Shown: positions 17,522 to 26,547, numbered from the stretch's first letter. The stretch: 64,000 nt of DNA from Demequina sp. NBRC 110055 (GCF_002090135.1 NZ_BBRL01000004.1:868001-932000), one strand, 5' to 3'. Notes: generated from the letters alone by a model not told the origin. Numbers and translations are program-made.

Positions 17522-18643
17522 ATGACTGTGCACACGCGCCCGTACGTCAAGGACGGCATCGAGCTGGACCAGATCGCCGTCGAAGGTATCCGACTCGAGG
17601 GATTTCACGGCGTCTTCCAGGCAGAACGGGAGAGCGGCCAGCTCTTCTTCGCCGACGTCGTGGCGCACACCAACACGCGTGCCGCGGGTGCCCGCGATGA
17701 CCTGACGCGCTCCGTCAACTACTCGGAGATCGCCGACCGCGTAGCCGATGTCCTGGGCGGCGAGCCCGTCAAGCTCATCGAGGCCGTCGCGGAGCGCATC
17801 GCCAAGGCCGTCCTCGGCATCCCGCTGGTCGAATGCGTGGACGTGACCGTGCACAAGCCGCAGGCGCCGTTGCACGTCGAGTTCAAGGACGTCACCGTCA
17901 CCATCCGCCGCGACCAGCGCGAAGGGTCGCTGTGGGCGGACAAGCGCATCGGCTCGTCGGCGGGGGAGTCGGACGACCCGACCGAGGCGCCCGAGGTCTC
18001 GGGGCTTGGCACCGGCGGCACAGGCGGCGCTGGCGGCGCTGGCGTCAGCGGCGCTCCCGGGGTTGTGGGCGGCGGCGACCAGATGGACGCACGCCCCGCG
18101 CAGCCCACCGGCGCGCTCATCGCCCTGGGCGGCAACCTGGGCGACGTCGAGCAGACCTTTCGTGCGGCCCTGAGCGACCTGCACCGGATCCCCGGCGTCC
18201 AGGTCGTGACGGTGTCGCCCCTGGTGCGCTCCGTACCCGAGGGCGGCCTCGAGCAGCCCGACTATCTCAACGGCGTGGTGCGCGTGCAGACCGCCCTGTC
18301 GCCTCGCGAGCTGTTGAACGCGCTGCTGGGCATTGAGCTCGCCCACGGACGCGAGCGCTCCGTGCCCAACGCCGCGCGCACCCTGGATCTTGACCTCATT
18401 CAGTACGAGGGTGTGACGGGGGTCGCCGCCGACCTTGAACTGCCGCACCCGCGCGCCTACCTGCGCCGCTTTGTGCTCGAGCCGTGGGCGGCGATCGAGC
18501 CCGACGCCCGCCTGCTGCCCCACGGCGCGGTCGTCGATCTGCTGCGTCAGGCGGGCTTCGACGCCCTCACGCGCGTGGGCGCGGGCTGGGACGCGGTGGC
18601 CGATGCTCCCGTCGCCGCGCCCGCGGGCGTCTCTCCGCGCTGA
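17522..18643 (+). CDS. folB-folK: Bifunctional dihydroneopterin aldolase / HPPK (FolB-FolK fusion)
   Basis: Residues about 15-135 are dihydroneopterin aldolase (IRLEGFHGVFQAERESGQ, then NYSEIADRVADVL and AVAERIAKAVL). A Gly/Ala-rich linker of about 60 residues follows. Residues about 198-360 are 6-hydroxymethyl-dihydropterin pyrophosphokinase (ALIALGGNLGDVEQTF, DYLNGVVRVQT, RTLDLDLIQY and LPHPRAYLRRFVLEPW). The two activities are successive steps before FolP, so the fusion should channel the pterin intermediate. Fused forms are known in several bacteria; in many actinobacteria the genes are adjacent but separate. The frame is continuous without a frameshift. ATG at 17522 follows GTGAGGA. Confidence 0.93.
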   Translation: MTVHTRPYVKDGIELDQIAVEGIRLEGFHGVFQAERESGQLFFADVVAHTNTRAAGARDDLTRSVNYSEIADRVADVLGGEPVKLIEAVAERIAKAVLGIPLVECVDVTVHKPQAPLHVEFKDVTVTIRRDQREGSLWADKRIGSSAGESDDPTEAPEVSGLGTGGTGGAGGAGVSGAPGVVGGGDQMDARPAQPTGALIALGGNLGDVEQTFRAALSDLHRIPGVQVVTVSPLVRSVPEGGLEQPDYLNGVVRVQTALSPRELLNALLGIELAHGRERSVPNAARTLDLDLIQYEGVTGVAADLELPHPRAYLRRFVLEPWAAIEPDARLLPHGAVVDLLRQAGFDALTRVGAGWDAVADAPVAAPAGVSPR

Positions 18644-18644
18644 C

Positions 18645-19112
18645 GTGTCCGCCCTGTCGTGGCAGCGCCTCACCCTGGTGGGGCTGGTCTCGCTTGCTCT
18701 GGTCTGGCTGCTGACCGCGGGCCTGTGGTCCTCGGGGGCGACCCCGCCGCATGTGCCGTGGACCGCGGCGGCCATCGCCCTGGTCGCGGCCGCGTGCGCG
18801 CTGTGGTTCGGCTGGCAAGTGCGCCGCTTCCTCACGGGCAAGAAGCCCGACCTGTCCGCCCTGCGCGCCGCCCGCACGGTCGTGTTCGCCCAGGCCTGCG
18901 CCTACGGTGGCGCGGTCCTGACGGGCGCCTACGGCGGCTACGCGTTGGGCCTGCTCGACGACTGGTCGCACGGCCCGCGCCGCGAGGTCATCATCTCGGC
19001 ACTCATCGCCGCGGCCGCGTCGCTGCTGCTGGTGATTGCGGGCCTCGTTGCCGAGCACTGGTGCAAGCACTCGGACGAGGACGACGACCGCGGCGAGGCG
19101 AGCCCCGCATAG
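18645..19112 (+). CDS. DUF3180 family membrane protein
   Basis: The 155-residue protein has four membrane segments (about 10-25, 35-52, 82-104 and 115-137) with a short acidic tail (SDEDDDRGE). Length, topology and position directly after folK match DUF3180, an actinobacterial family almost always found in the fol cluster. Its function is unknown; it could affect membrane delivery or export of a cluster product, but nothing in the sequence shows that. The GTG at 18645 lies 1 base after the folK stop. Confidence 0.8.
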   Translation: MSALSWQRLTLVGLVSLALVWLLTAGLWSSGATPPHVPWTAAAIALVAAACALWFGWQVRRFLTGKKPDLSALRAARTVVFAQACAYGGAVLTGAYGGYALGLLDDWSHGPRREVIISALIAAAASLLLVIAGLVAEHWCKHSDEDDDRGEASPA

Positions 19113-19138
19113 CCGCCCGCTCCCGTCGTCCCTCCTGG

Positions 19139-19144
19139 CACACT
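19139..19144 (+). promoter_or_regulatory. Weak putative -10 before the PH-domain genes
   Basis: CACACT ends 6 bases before the ATG at 19151, the spacing seen at many leaderless starts in this window. The hexamer deviates from TANNNT, so this is tentative. Confidence 0.3.
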
Positions 19145-19150
19145 GGGCCC

Positions 19151-19630
19151 ATGAGTTGGTATGACCCCGACGGCGCAGCCTGGACCTACGTCTCACGCAA
19201 GCTGATCTCCGCCCGCCTCATCGTCCTGTGGATCTGCATGGGGCTGCCGCTGATCGCCGTCATCGTCGTCGGCGCCCTCACCACGGCCTGGGTGTGGCTC
19301 GCGGCGGCGGTGTTCGTCATCGGCGGCGCGTGGGGGTCGTGGATCGTCTACCGCCAAGTGACCGCGCACGCGTGGATCGAGCGCGACGACGACCTGATCG
19401 TGAAGAAGGGCCGGCTGTGGCGCTCCGTCACGGTCGTGCCGTACGGGCGCATGCAGTACGTCGAGGTCGAGGCGGGACCGCTCAGCCGCGCGTTCGGCAT
19501 CGCCAAGGTGCAACTCCACACCGCCTCGCCGGGAACCGACGCGTCGATTTCCGGCGTCCCCGAGTCCGAGGCCGCCCGCCTGCGCGACCGCCTCTCCAGC
19601 CGCGGCGAGGCGCAGCTGGCAGGCCTCTGA
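19151..19630 (+). CDS. PH-domain membrane protein (YdbS-like)
   Basis: The 159-residue protein has two membrane segments (about 22-41 and 46-64) and then a bacterial PH domain (DUF304/bPH2 type) with DDLIVKKGRLWRSVTVVPYG and MQYVEVEAGPLSRAFGIAKV. These signatures match YdbS-type proteins, usually paired with a longer YdbT-type protein, as here. In Bacillus the pair gives resistance to some bacteriocins; here function is unproven. The stop overlaps the next ATG by one base, so the two partners are co-translated. Confidence 0.82.
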   Translation: MSWYDPDGAAWTYVSRKLISARLIVLWICMGLPLIAVIVVGALTTAWVWLAAAVFVIGGAWGSWIVYRQVTAHAWIERDDDLIVKKGRLWRSVTVVPYGRMQYVEVEAGPLSRAFGIAKVQLHTASPGTDASISGVPESEAARLRDRLSSRGEAQLAGL

Positions 19631-21288
19631 TGACCGAGCCTTCGCAACCACGCCAGCCCTCGCAGCCGGCCCGCATCTACCGGGCGCCTCGCGAGTGGAC
19701 CCGCCTGCACCCCGTCTCGCCGCTGCTTGGCGGCTGGGCCGTCTTCGGTGTGGTCGGCACCATCGCCCTGTACAACGTCGCGCCCGACTGGGCCGGCGCC
19801 GAGGAGGACCTCGTCGAGGCCGCCCACTGGCTCTGGGGCTCGCTACTGTGGGTCATCCTGGCGGCGGTCGTCATCGTGGGCATGGCCATCGGCATCGGCT
19901 ACCTGCAGTGGCGCGTGGACGAGTACCGCCTGTCCGACGAGGCCATCGAGCAGCGCAAGGGCGTCCTCTTCAAGCAGCACAAGCAGGCCAGGCTCGACCG
20001 CGTCCAGGCCGTCGACGTGGTCCAGCCCCTGCTCGCCCGCATCTTCGGCTTCGCGGTGCTCAAGGTCGAGGTCGCCGGCGGCGAGAACTCCGGGATTGCC
20101 CTGGAGTACTTGCGCCTGGGCGACGCCGAGGCCATGCGCAACGAGCTCCTCGCCCTCGCCGCCGGCGTCAAGCGCGCCAAGGCCGAGGGTCGCGACGCTT
20201 CCGTCAGCGCCGTGGTGGAGGCCGATGCCGTGGCGGGCTCTCCCCAGCCCGCCCCTGTGGGGGGCGAGGGCGAGGAGCCGGCCGACGCATCGGCCGCCTC
20301 CCTGAGGGACGTCACCGGCGGGCGGAGGTCGCTGGGCGGACCCGGCGCCGCGACCGAGACGGCCGCCGCGCCCGAGCGCGAGGTGTACACCGTGCCGATC
20401 GGGCGGCTGCTGCAGTCGATCGTGCTGTCGTGGCCGTTCCTGTGGATCTGCACGCTGCCGCTGTGGGTGGGGCTCGTGGTGTGGATCTTCCCCATCGACG
20501 TCAACGAGATTCTGGCCGTCGCGGGGGCGTCGCTGTTCACCGTGGTGCCCGCAGTGCTGGGTCTGCTGGGCTACTTCTGGTCGCAGCTGTCGGGCGGATT
20601 CGGGTTCACCGCCGCCATTTCCGAGGACGGCATCCGGCTGCGTCACGGGCTCACCGAGACCCGCCGCCAGACCGTGCCGCCGGGTCGCGTGCAGGCCGTC
20701 CAGTTCCAGCAGTCGCTGCTGTGGCGGAAGAAGGACTGGTGGCGCGTCACGATCAATGTGGCCGGTTACCAGGACGATCAGGCGGCGGTGTCGACGCTGC
20801 TGCCCGTCGGCACGCGCCAGGACGCGCTCACGGCGCTGTGGCTAGTGCTTCCCGACCTGGGCGACCCCGACGCCGCCGGCACCGTCTCGCTCGCACTCTC
20901 GGGCACGGGCGACGAGGGTGGCTTCACGCCCGTCACACGCCGCGCGCGGCTGTTCGACCCGTGGCAGTGGCGCCACCGCGGCGTGCGCGCCACGGACCGC
21001 GCGCTGATGATCCGGCGCGGCTGGCTGGTGCGCGACATGTTCGTGGTCCCGCACGAGCGCACGCAGTCGTTGGGCCTCACGCAGGGACCGCTGCAGCGCT
21101 GGCGCGGCGTCGCGACCTTTACCGTGCACTCGACGAATGGTCCCGTCTCACCCGTCGCCGAGCATCTGGATGTGGCCGATGCGTGGGCGCTCCTCGACGC
21201 CCAGGCCCAGCGGGCCGCGGAGGGTCGCCGGCGCCAGACCCCCGAGCAGTGGATGACCGCCGTGGGGATCCGCGAGGACGGCGCATGA
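19630..21288 (+). CDS. PH-domain membrane protein (YdbT-like)
   Basis: The 552-residue partner of the upstream protein has membrane pairs near residues 35-55 and 75-98 and again near 258-280 and 295-320. Each is followed by a bPH2 domain (YRLSDEAIEQRKGVLFKQHK; IRLRHGLTETRRQTVPPGRV), with a third repeat near the end (RALMIRRGWLVRDMFVVPHE). The repeated segment ARLDRVQAVDVVQPLLARIF is typical of the family. A Ser/Ala/Glu-rich linker of about 60 residues joins the first and second parts. It overlaps both neighbours (TGATG and ATGA), so it is part of one transcript running into DUF2520. Confidence 0.85.
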   Translation: MTEPSQPRQPSQPARIYRAPREWTRLHPVSPLLGGWAVFGVVGTIALYNVAPDWAGAEEDLVEAAHWLWGSLLWVILAAVVIVGMAIGIGYLQWRVDEYRLSDEAIEQRKGVLFKQHKQARLDRVQAVDVVQPLLARIFGFAVLKVEVAGGENSGIALEYLRLGDAEAMRNELLALAAGVKRAKAEGRDASVSAVVEADAVAGSPQPAPVGGEGEEPADASAASLRDVTGGRRSLGGPGAATETAAAPEREVYTVPIGRLLQSIVLSWPFLWICTLPLWVGLVVWIFPIDVNEILAVAGASLFTVVPAVLGLLGYFWSQLSGGFGFTAAISEDGIRLRHGLTETRRQTVPPGRVQAVQFQQSLLWRKKDWWRVTINVAGYQDDQAAVSTLLPVGTRQDALTALWLVLPDLGDPDAAGTVSLALSGTGDEGGFTPVTRRARLFDPWQWRHRGVRATDRALMIRRGWLVRDMFVVPHERTQSLGLTQGPLQRWRGVATFTVHSTNGPVSPVAEHLDVADAWALLDAQAQRAAEGRRRQTPEQWMTAVGIREDGA

Positions 21289-22166
21289 GCAAGCCCGGCC
21301 GGCTGTCGATCGGCATCGTCGGTGCGGGGCGCGTGGGCGCGGTGCTCGGAGCGGCGCTGCGCCAGGCCGAGCACGAGATCGTCGGCGCCACGGGCGTGTC
21401 CGAGGAGACGCTCGCGCGCATCGACGCCCTCCTGCCTGGCGTGCCGGTGATGGACCCCGAGGCGGTGGTGCGGGCCGCCGATGTGGTCCTGCTGACCGTG
21501 CCGGATGACTCGGTGGCCGCCGTGGCCGCGGGGCTCGCGTCCCTGGGTGCCTGGCGCGGCGGGCAGATCGCGATCCACACCTCTGGGCGCCTCGGAACCG
21601 AGGCGCTCGCGGACGCCGCGGCCCGCGGCGTCTTGCCGCTCGCCATTCACCCCGCGATGACCTTCACCGGCACGTCGCTCGACCTGACACGGATGACCGG
21701 CGCCGCGTTCGCGGTGTCGGGCGCGGCCCCGCTGCTGCCCATCGCCCAGGCGCTCGCGGTGGAGATGGGCGGCGAGCCCTTCGTCCTCGACGACCGCGAC
21801 CGTCCCGCCTATCACGCCGCCCTGGTGCACGGGGCGAATCACGTCGTGACGGCGCTGAGCCAGGCCGGGGGACTGCTCGCCCGTATCGGCGTCGAGGAGC
21901 CCGCGCGCGTCCTGGGTCCGCTGGTGCATGCCTCGGTGGACGGCGCCCTGGGCGACGCGCCCGGTGCCGTGACCACGCTCACCGGCCCGGTCGTGCGCGG
22001 CGATGCGGGCACCGTCGCCGCCCACGTCCATGCGCTCGCCGGCCACGACGAGATGCTGTTTGCCTACCGTGCCATGGCGCGCGCGACGGCCGACCTGGCG
22101 TTGTCCGGCGGGCGCATCGGCCCCGCGCAGTACGCGGACATCATCGCGGCGCTCGGCGCCGACTGA
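21285..22166 (+). CDS. Rossmann-like / DUF2520 protein
   Basis: The 293-residue protein starts with an NAD(P)-binding fold (IGIVGAGRVGAVLGAALRQ), contains AADVVLLTVPDDSV, and has an alpha-helical DUF2520 C-terminus (DRPAYHAALVHGANHVVTAL). The architecture resembles 6-phosphogluconate and ketopantoate reductases. It is always near panC in actinobacteria, so ketopantoate reduction is a reasonable guess, but the classic PanE signature is not evident. The ATG overlaps the upstream stop (ATGA). panC starts 60 bases on with its own promoter. Confidence 0.82.
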   Translation: MSKPGRLSIGIVGAGRVGAVLGAALRQAEHEIVGATGVSEETLARIDALLPGVPVMDPEAVVRAADVVLLTVPDDSVAAVAAGLASLGAWRGGQIAIHTSGRLGTEALADAAARGVLPLAIHPAMTFTGTSLDLTRMTGAAFAVSGAAPLLPIAQALAVEMGGEPFVLDDRDRPAYHAALVHGANHVVTALSQAGGLLARIGVEEPARVLGPLVHASVDGALGDAPGAVTTLTGPVVRGDAGTVAAHVHALAGHDEMLFAYRAMARATADLALSGGRIGPAQYADIIAALGAD

Positions 22167-22213
22167 TCGGCACCGACTGTTCGAACCCTGCACTCGCCGC
22201 CTCGGCCGCGCGG

Positions 22214-22219
22214 GACAAT
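22214..22219 (+). promoter_or_regulatory. Putative -10 of panC (leaderless)
   Basis: GACAAT ends 6 bases before the panC ATG. No ribosome site is present between them. Confidence 0.5.
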
Positions 22220-22225
22220 AGCCCC

Positions 22226-23089
22226 ATGCAGCTCATTCGGACCGCGGCGGATCTCGCCGCCCTGCCTCGCGGCGACCGCCGTGTGGTCGTGATGACCATG
22301 GGGGCCCTGCACGAGGGACATCTCGCGCTCATCCGCCGCGCCAAGGACCTCGGCGACCAGGTGGTCGTCACCATCTTCGTGAACCCCCTGCAGTTCGACG
22401 AGGCCGCCGACTACGAGCGCTACCCGCGCACTCTCGACGCTGACCTCGCCCTGCTCGAGCCGCTCGGCGTCGACGCCGTCTTCGCGCCCTCGGACGACGA
22501 GATGTACCCCCACGGCGAGCCCGTCGTGACGGTGAGCGCAGGCGTCATCGGCCGCGTGCTCGAGGGCGCCGCGCGCCCCGGCCACTTCGACGGCGTCCTC
22601 ACGGTGGTGGCGAAGCTGCTCCACCTCACCGCGCCCGATGTCGCCGTGTTCGGCGCCAAGGACGCCCAGCAGGTCATCGCGGTGAAGGCCCTGGTCCGCG
22701 ACCTGAACTTCCCCGTCGAGATCGCCACCGCCGCCACCGTGCGCGACGACGACGGCCTTGCCCGCTCCAGCCGCAACGTCTTCCTCAGCCCCGACGAGCG
22801 AAGCCGAGCCCTCGCCCTCAGCCGGGCCCTCGCATCGGCCGACCACGCGGCGCGAAGCGGCGCCTCCCTCGCCGCCACCCTCCGAGCCGGTCGCGACGTC
22901 CTGGACGCCCACGACGGCATCGACCTCGACTACTTCGCGGCCCTGAACCCCGCGGACGCGAGTGAGGCCAACGACGACTACCGTGGAGAGGTGGTGCTCG
23001 CCGTCGCCGCGCGCGTAGGCGAGACCCGACTGATCGACAACGTGACCACGCGCATCGGCGAACCCGGCGCGGAAGGAGACCAGCGATGA
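22226..23089 (+). CDS. panC: Pantothenate synthetase
   Basis: PanC condenses pantoate and beta-alanine with ATP to pantothenate. The 287 residues show the ATP-binding signature [35 protein letters not shown], the ERGKDAQQ-type segment [20 protein letters not shown], and [13 protein letters not shown]. The C-terminal dimer domain is normal in length. ATG 22226 lies 6 bases after a -10-like hexamer and has no ribosome site, so it is probably leaderless. The stop overlaps the panD start (ATGA), putting the two enzymes that make and use beta-alanine in one unit. Confidence 0.97.
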   Translation: MQLIRTAADLAALPRGDRRVVVMTMGALHEGHLALIRRAKDLGDQVVVTIFVNPLQFDEAADYERYPRTLDADLALLEPLGVDAVFAPSDDEMYPHGEPVVTVSAGVIGRVLEGAARPGHFDGVLTVVAKLLHLTAPDVAVFGAKDAQQVIAVKALVRDLNFPVEIATAATVRDDDGLARSSRNVFLSPDERSRALALSRALASADHAARSGASLAATLRAGRDVLDAHDGIDLDYFAALNPADASEANDDYRGEVVLAVAARVGETRLIDNVTTRIGEPGAEGDQR

Positions 23090-23547
23090 CCTCGCTGCAA
23101 CGGCCCATGATGATCTCGAAGATCCACCGGGCCACCGTGACGCAAGCCGACCTGCACTATGTGGGCTCGATCACCATCGACGCGACCCTCATGGAGCACG
23201 CGGACCTGCTGCCCGGCCAGCAGGTCGACGTCGTCGACGTCACCAACGGCGCGCGCCTGACCACCTACGCGATCCCCGGCGAGCCCGGTAGCGGCGAGAT
23301 CTGCATCAACGGCGCCGCCGCGCACCTGGTGAATCCCGGCGACCTCATCATCGTCATCGCTTACGGCATGCTCGCCGACGACGAGGCGCGCACCTTCGAG
23401 CCCCACGTGGTCTTCGTGGACCGCGACAACCGCATCCTGCAGGAATGCGACGACCCCGGCTCGGTGCCCGACGGCTACGGCCTCGAGCGCTCCGGCATTC
23501 CGGTCCACGAGTTCCACGAGCGCGGCTGGGACGCCTTCAAGTCCTGA
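23086..23547 (+). CDS. panD: Aspartate 1-decarboxylase precursor
   Basis: PanD makes beta-alanine from aspartate for pantothenate. It is a pyruvoyl enzyme that cleaves itself between Gly and Ser, visible here in YVGSITID near residue 25. The residues [17 protein letters not shown] precede it and [10 protein letters not shown] follows, as in the family. At 153 residues it has a slightly longer C-terminus than the E. coli enzyme. AAGGAG at 23071 serves as ribosome site. The palindromic element B1 begins 7 bases after the stop. Confidence 0.96.
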   Translation: MTSLQRPMMISKIHRATVTQADLHYVGSITIDATLMEHADLLPGQQVDVVDVTNGARLTTYAIPGEPGSGEICINGAAAHLVNPGDLIIVIAYGMLADDEARTFEPHVVFVDRDNRILQECDDPGSVPDGYGLERSGIPVHEFHERGWDAFKS

Positions 23548-23554
23548 CCCCTCT

Positions 23555-23658
23555 ATCGGTTTGGCCCACAACTGTGACGGGTGTGACGCATGTGCAGCGA
23601 GTGCACGTCACACGCCTCCCACCGGTGCACATGCGTCACAAGCGTGGGCCAAACCGAT
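23555..23658 (+). repeat. Palindromic intergenic element, family B copy 1
   Basis: A 104-bp dyad. The outer arms are ATCGGTTTGGCCCAC and GTGGGCCAAACCGAT (15 bp, perfect). An inner 15-bp pair TGTGACGCATGTGCA and TGCACATGCGTCACA is also perfect, and a third segment (TGCACGTCACAC) can compete for the same left arm. It lies between panD and nadB and ends just upstream of the expected -35 of nadB. Confidence 0.9.
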
Positions 23659-23683
23659 GGCGAGGGGAGCGCGCCGCCGCCAC

Positions 23684-23689
23684 TAAGTT
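23684..23689 (+). promoter_or_regulatory. Putative -10 of nadB (leaderless)
   Basis: TAAGTT ends 6 bases before the nadB ATG. The repeat B1 ends 25 bases upstream, next to where the -35 would be. Confidence 0.5.
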
Positions 23690-23695
23690 GGGGCC

Positions 23696-25384
23696 ATGAC
23701 CTCCTTTGTGCGTCATCTGGCCGCGCCCGCCCCGGGCTGGACCATCGCAGCCGACGTCATCGTCGTGGGCTCGGGTATCGCCGGCCTCACCGCCGCGCTC
23801 GAGCTGCGCGCCAAGGTGGACCGTGTGCTCGTGGTGACCAAGGGTGAGCTGAGTTCCGGCAGCACGGTGTGGGCGCAGGGCGGCATCGCCGCGGCGCTCG
23901 ATCCCGATGACACCCCCGACGAGCACCTGGCCGACACCCTCGTCGCGGGTGCGGGCCTGTGCTCGGAGCCGGCCGTGCGCGCACTCGTCACCGAGGGGCC
24001 GGACCGCGTGCGCGACCTCGTGGGGCGCGGCGCCCTGTTCGACACGGGCCCCGACGGCGGCATCACCCTGTCGCGCGAGGGCGGGCACCACCGCGACCGC
24101 ATCGCCCACGCCGGCGGCGACGCGACGGGTGCCGAGATCTCCCGCGCGCTCATCGCGCAGCTCGAGGCCGTGCGCAACGACCCTGGTATCGAGGTCATCG
24201 AGCACGCGATGGTGGTCGACCTCCTCACCGCCGCCCCCGACGCGGACGGCCGCCCCGGACCCGTGTGCGGCGTGACCCTGCACATCATCGGCGAGGGCTC
24301 GCGCGATGGCGTGGGCGCCGCCCTGGCGAAGTCGGTGATCATGGCGACCGGCGGCATCGGCCAGGTGTTCCGCTCGTCGACCAACCCGGCCAGCTCCACC
24401 GGCGACGGCCTCGCGAGCGCCCTGCGCGCGGGCGCCGCCGTCGCGGACATCGAGTTCGTGCAGTTCCACCCCACGGTCCTGTGGCAGGGCGCGGGCGCTC
24501 GCGGCCAGCAGCCGCTCATCTCCGAGGCCGTGCGCGGCGAGGGCGCCTACCTCCTCAACGGCGCGGGCGAGCGCTTCATGGTCGAGCGTCACGAGATGGC
24601 CGAGCTCGCCCCGCGTGACGTGGTCTCCAAGGGCATCGTCGCGATGATGGAGGAGGAGGGCAGCGAGAACGTCTTCCTCGACTGCCGCCACCTGGGCAAG
24701 CGCTACCTGCGCGAGCGCTTCCCGACCATCTGGGAGCGCCTCGCCGAGCGTGACATCGATATGGCCCGCGACCTCATCCCCGTCGCGCCCGCCCAGCACT
24801 ATCACTCGGGCGGCATCCTCACGGACCTGCGCGGCCGCACCACGGTGGCGGGCCTCTACGCGATCGGAGAGGCCGCCTGCACGGGGGTTCACGGCGCCAA
24901 CCGACTGGCGTCCAACAGCCTGCTCGAGGGGCTGGTGTTCGGGGTGCGGGCCGCGAAGGACGCGGCCTCGGCGGTGGCCGATGCCACCGTCACCCAGCGT
25001 GAGCCCGTCGACCGTCCCGGTCCGTCGTCCCTCGTACCGGCCACCATGCGGCCGCAGATTCAGACCCTCGCTCACCGCGGCGCCGGGCCTGTGCGCGATG
25101 GTGCGGGGCTCGCACGCGCGGGGGAGCGGCTCGACGCTATCCGCTCGCGCTTTCGCGGGGTTGATGCCCCCGGTGGCCAGCCGCAGACCGCGGAGTGGGA
25201 GACGTCGAACGTGCTCGCGTGTGCCTCGGCCCTCGTCGCGGCCGCCCTCGCCCGCGAGGAGACCCGTGGCGGACACCTGCGCACCGACTTTCCCGACACC
25301 GACGACCGCTGGAGGGTGCGCATCGCGACGCACCTGGATCCCGACGGCCACCTGCGCGTCATGAAGGCGCCGCTCGAGATCTAG
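23696..25384 (+). CDS. nadB: L-aspartate oxidase
   Basis: NadB oxidises aspartate to iminoaspartate with FAD, the first step of quinolinate synthesis. The 562-residue flavoprotein has the FAD dinucleotide motif VVGSGIAGL near residue 22, the GSTVWAQGGIAAAL segment, RSSTNPASSTGDG, the active-site QFHPTVL, HYHSGGI and GVHGANRLASNSLLEG, all typical of the succinate dehydrogenase/NadB family. The helical C-terminal domain is present. Its usual partner nadA is not adjacent. nadC follows after 46 bases with its own putative promoter. Confidence 0.96.
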   Translation: MTSFVRHLAAPAPGWTIAADVIVVGSGIAGLTAALELRAKVDRVLVVTKGELSSGSTVWAQGGIAAALDPDDTPDEHLADTLVAGAGLCSEPAVRALVTEGPDRVRDLVGRGALFDTGPDGGITLSREGGHHRDRIAHAGGDATGAEISRALIAQLEAVRNDPGIEVIEHAMVVDLLTAAPDADGRPGPVCGVTLHIIGEGSRDGVGAALAKSVIMATGGIGQVFRSSTNPASSTGDGLASALRAGAAVADIEFVQFHPTVLWQGAGARGQQPLISEAVRGEGAYLLNGAGERFMVERHEMAELAPRDVVSKGIVAMMEEEGSENVFLDCRHLGKRYLRERFPTIWERLAERDIDMARDLIPVAPAQHYHSGGILTDLRGRTTVAGLYAIGEAACTGVHGANRLASNSLLEGLVFGVRAAKDAASAVADATVTQREPVDRPGPSSLVPATMRPQIQTLAHRGAGPVRDGAGLARAGERLDAIRSRFRGVDAPGGQPQTAEWETSNVLACASALVAAALAREETRGGHLRTDFPDTDDRWRVRIATHLDPDGHLRVMKAPLEI

Positions 25385-25417
25385 GACCTTCGCGCCGTGA
25401 GGCCCCGGGGACCGGGC

Positions 25418-25423
25418 TACGCT
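25418..25423 (+). promoter_or_regulatory. Putative -10 of nadC (leaderless)
   Basis: TACGCT ends 7 bases before the GTG start of nadC, with no ribosome site in between. Confidence 0.55.
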
Positions 25424-25430
25424 AGACGCC

Positions 25431-26354
25431 GTGATTGACCCCGAGAACGTGATTCACCCGGAAGACCGCGACCAGACTCGCCCCTTAAGCGCCTCGTGGC
25501 TCGCGGGCGCCGTGGCCCAGGCCCTCGACGAGGACCTCGGCTCCGAGCCCGGCCGGGACGTCACCACCCAGGCCACCATCGCGGCGACGGACAACGTCTC
25601 CGGCCGCATCGTGATGCGCACCGACGGCGTCCTGGCCGGCGCGCCCGTGATCGCGGAGGTGCTCATCCAGGTCGCCGAGCGCCTGAGCCTTCCCCGGCCC
25701 AGCATCCAGCTGCACGCCGAGGACGGCGACGCGCTGACCGCCGGCACCGCCGTCGCGACCATCGAGGGGCCCGGTCACGTGGTTCTCATCGCCGAGCGCA
25801 CCATCTTGAACTTCCTGTCTCGCGCCAGCGGCGTCGCGACGCACACGCGCCTGTGGGTCGATGTCCTCGACGGCACCGGCACCCGCGTCCTCGACACCCG
25901 CAAGACCACTCCCGGCCTGCGCGAGATCCAGAAGTACGCCGTGCGCATGGGCGGGGGCGTCAACAAGCGCCACGGCCTGTTCGACTGCGCGATGATCAAG
26001 GACAACCACATCGTCGCCGCCGGATCCATCACTGCCGCGATCGAGGCGGTCACGCGCCGCTTCCCCGAGGTTCCCGTCCAGGTCGAGGTCGAGTCCGAGG
26101 AGCAGGCGCGCGAGGCCATCGCCGCCGGAGCGCGCTTCCTGATGCTCGACAACATGACGGCCGATGGCATGCGTGCCCTCGTCGCGGTGGTGCGCGGGCT
26201 CGAGGGTGAGGCGGGCCCGGTCCGCCTCGAGGCGACGGGAGGCCTGACCCTCGCGACGGCCCGCACGGTCGCCGAGACGGGCGTGGACTTCATGTCCGTC
26301 GGCGCCCTCACCCACTCGAGCCCCATCATCGACCTCGCGCTCGACCTCGACTAA
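25431..26354 (+). CDS. nadC: Nicotinate-nucleotide pyrophosphorylase (quinolinate phosphoribosyltransferase)
   Basis: NadC converts quinolinate and PRPP to nicotinate mononucleotide with loss of CO2. The 307 residues include DVTTQATI, ERTILNFLSRASGVAT, DTRKTTPGLR, VNKRHGLFDCAMIKDNHI and the barrel end RLEATGGLTLATARTVAETG, all conserved. The first 20 residues (DPENVIHPEDRDQTR) are an extra N-terminal segment, so translation could also begin further in, but the leaderless-type promoter fits the GTG at 25431. The repeat A3 begins 48 bases after the stop. Confidence 0.95.
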   Translation: MIDPENVIHPEDRDQTRPLSASWLAGAVAQALDEDLGSEPGRDVTTQATIAATDNVSGRIVMRTDGVLAGAPVIAEVLIQVAERLSLPRPSIQLHAEDGDALTAGTAVATIEGPGHVVLIAERTILNFLSRASGVATHTRLWVDVLDGTGTRVLDTRKTTPGLREIQKYAVRMGGGVNKRHGLFDCAMIKDNHIVAAGSITAAIEAVTRRFPEVPVQVEVESEEQAREAIAAGARFLMLDNMTADGMRALVAVVRGLEGEAGPVRLEATGGLTLATARTVAETGVDFMSVGALTHSSPIIDLALDLD

Positions 26355-26402
26355 GCCGCTCGGTCGCGGGCGCCCCGTCCGTGTCGTTTGCGCCTCGTCG
26401 CT

Positions 26403-26509
26403 GGACCGCTCAACACACGGCTGCGACGCGTGTGGCTGATGGGGCCAGTGTTGAGGCCCATCAGCCCCGTGAGTCACATCAGCCCCAGCTGTGTGTTGAG
26501 CGGTACGCG
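26403..26509 (+). repeat. Palindromic intergenic element, family A copy 3
   Basis: About 107 bp. The outer arms are ACCGCTCAACACACGGCTG and CAGCTGTGTGTTGAGCGGT, 17 of 19 paired. Internally GGCTGATGGG can pair with CCCATCAGCC or with a later CATCAGCC, giving two alternative hairpins. It lies between nadC and lysS and ends next to the expected -35 of lysS. Confidence 0.88.
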
Positions 26510-26534
26510 GGGCGGGGTCCCACACACGCGCGGG

Positions 26535-26540
26535 TACCCT
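26535..26540 (+). promoter_or_regulatory. Putative -10 of lysS (leaderless)
   Basis: TACCCT ends 7 bases before the GTG start of lysS; no ribosome site is present. Confidence 0.55.
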
Positions 26541-26547
26541 AGAGGGC

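Noticed and set aside
26160..26168. Near matches to the 9-mer, such as GGCCGATGG at 26160 or TCATCGGCC at 11588
   Set aside because: They differ in one base and were not counted, to keep the enrichment estimate conservative.
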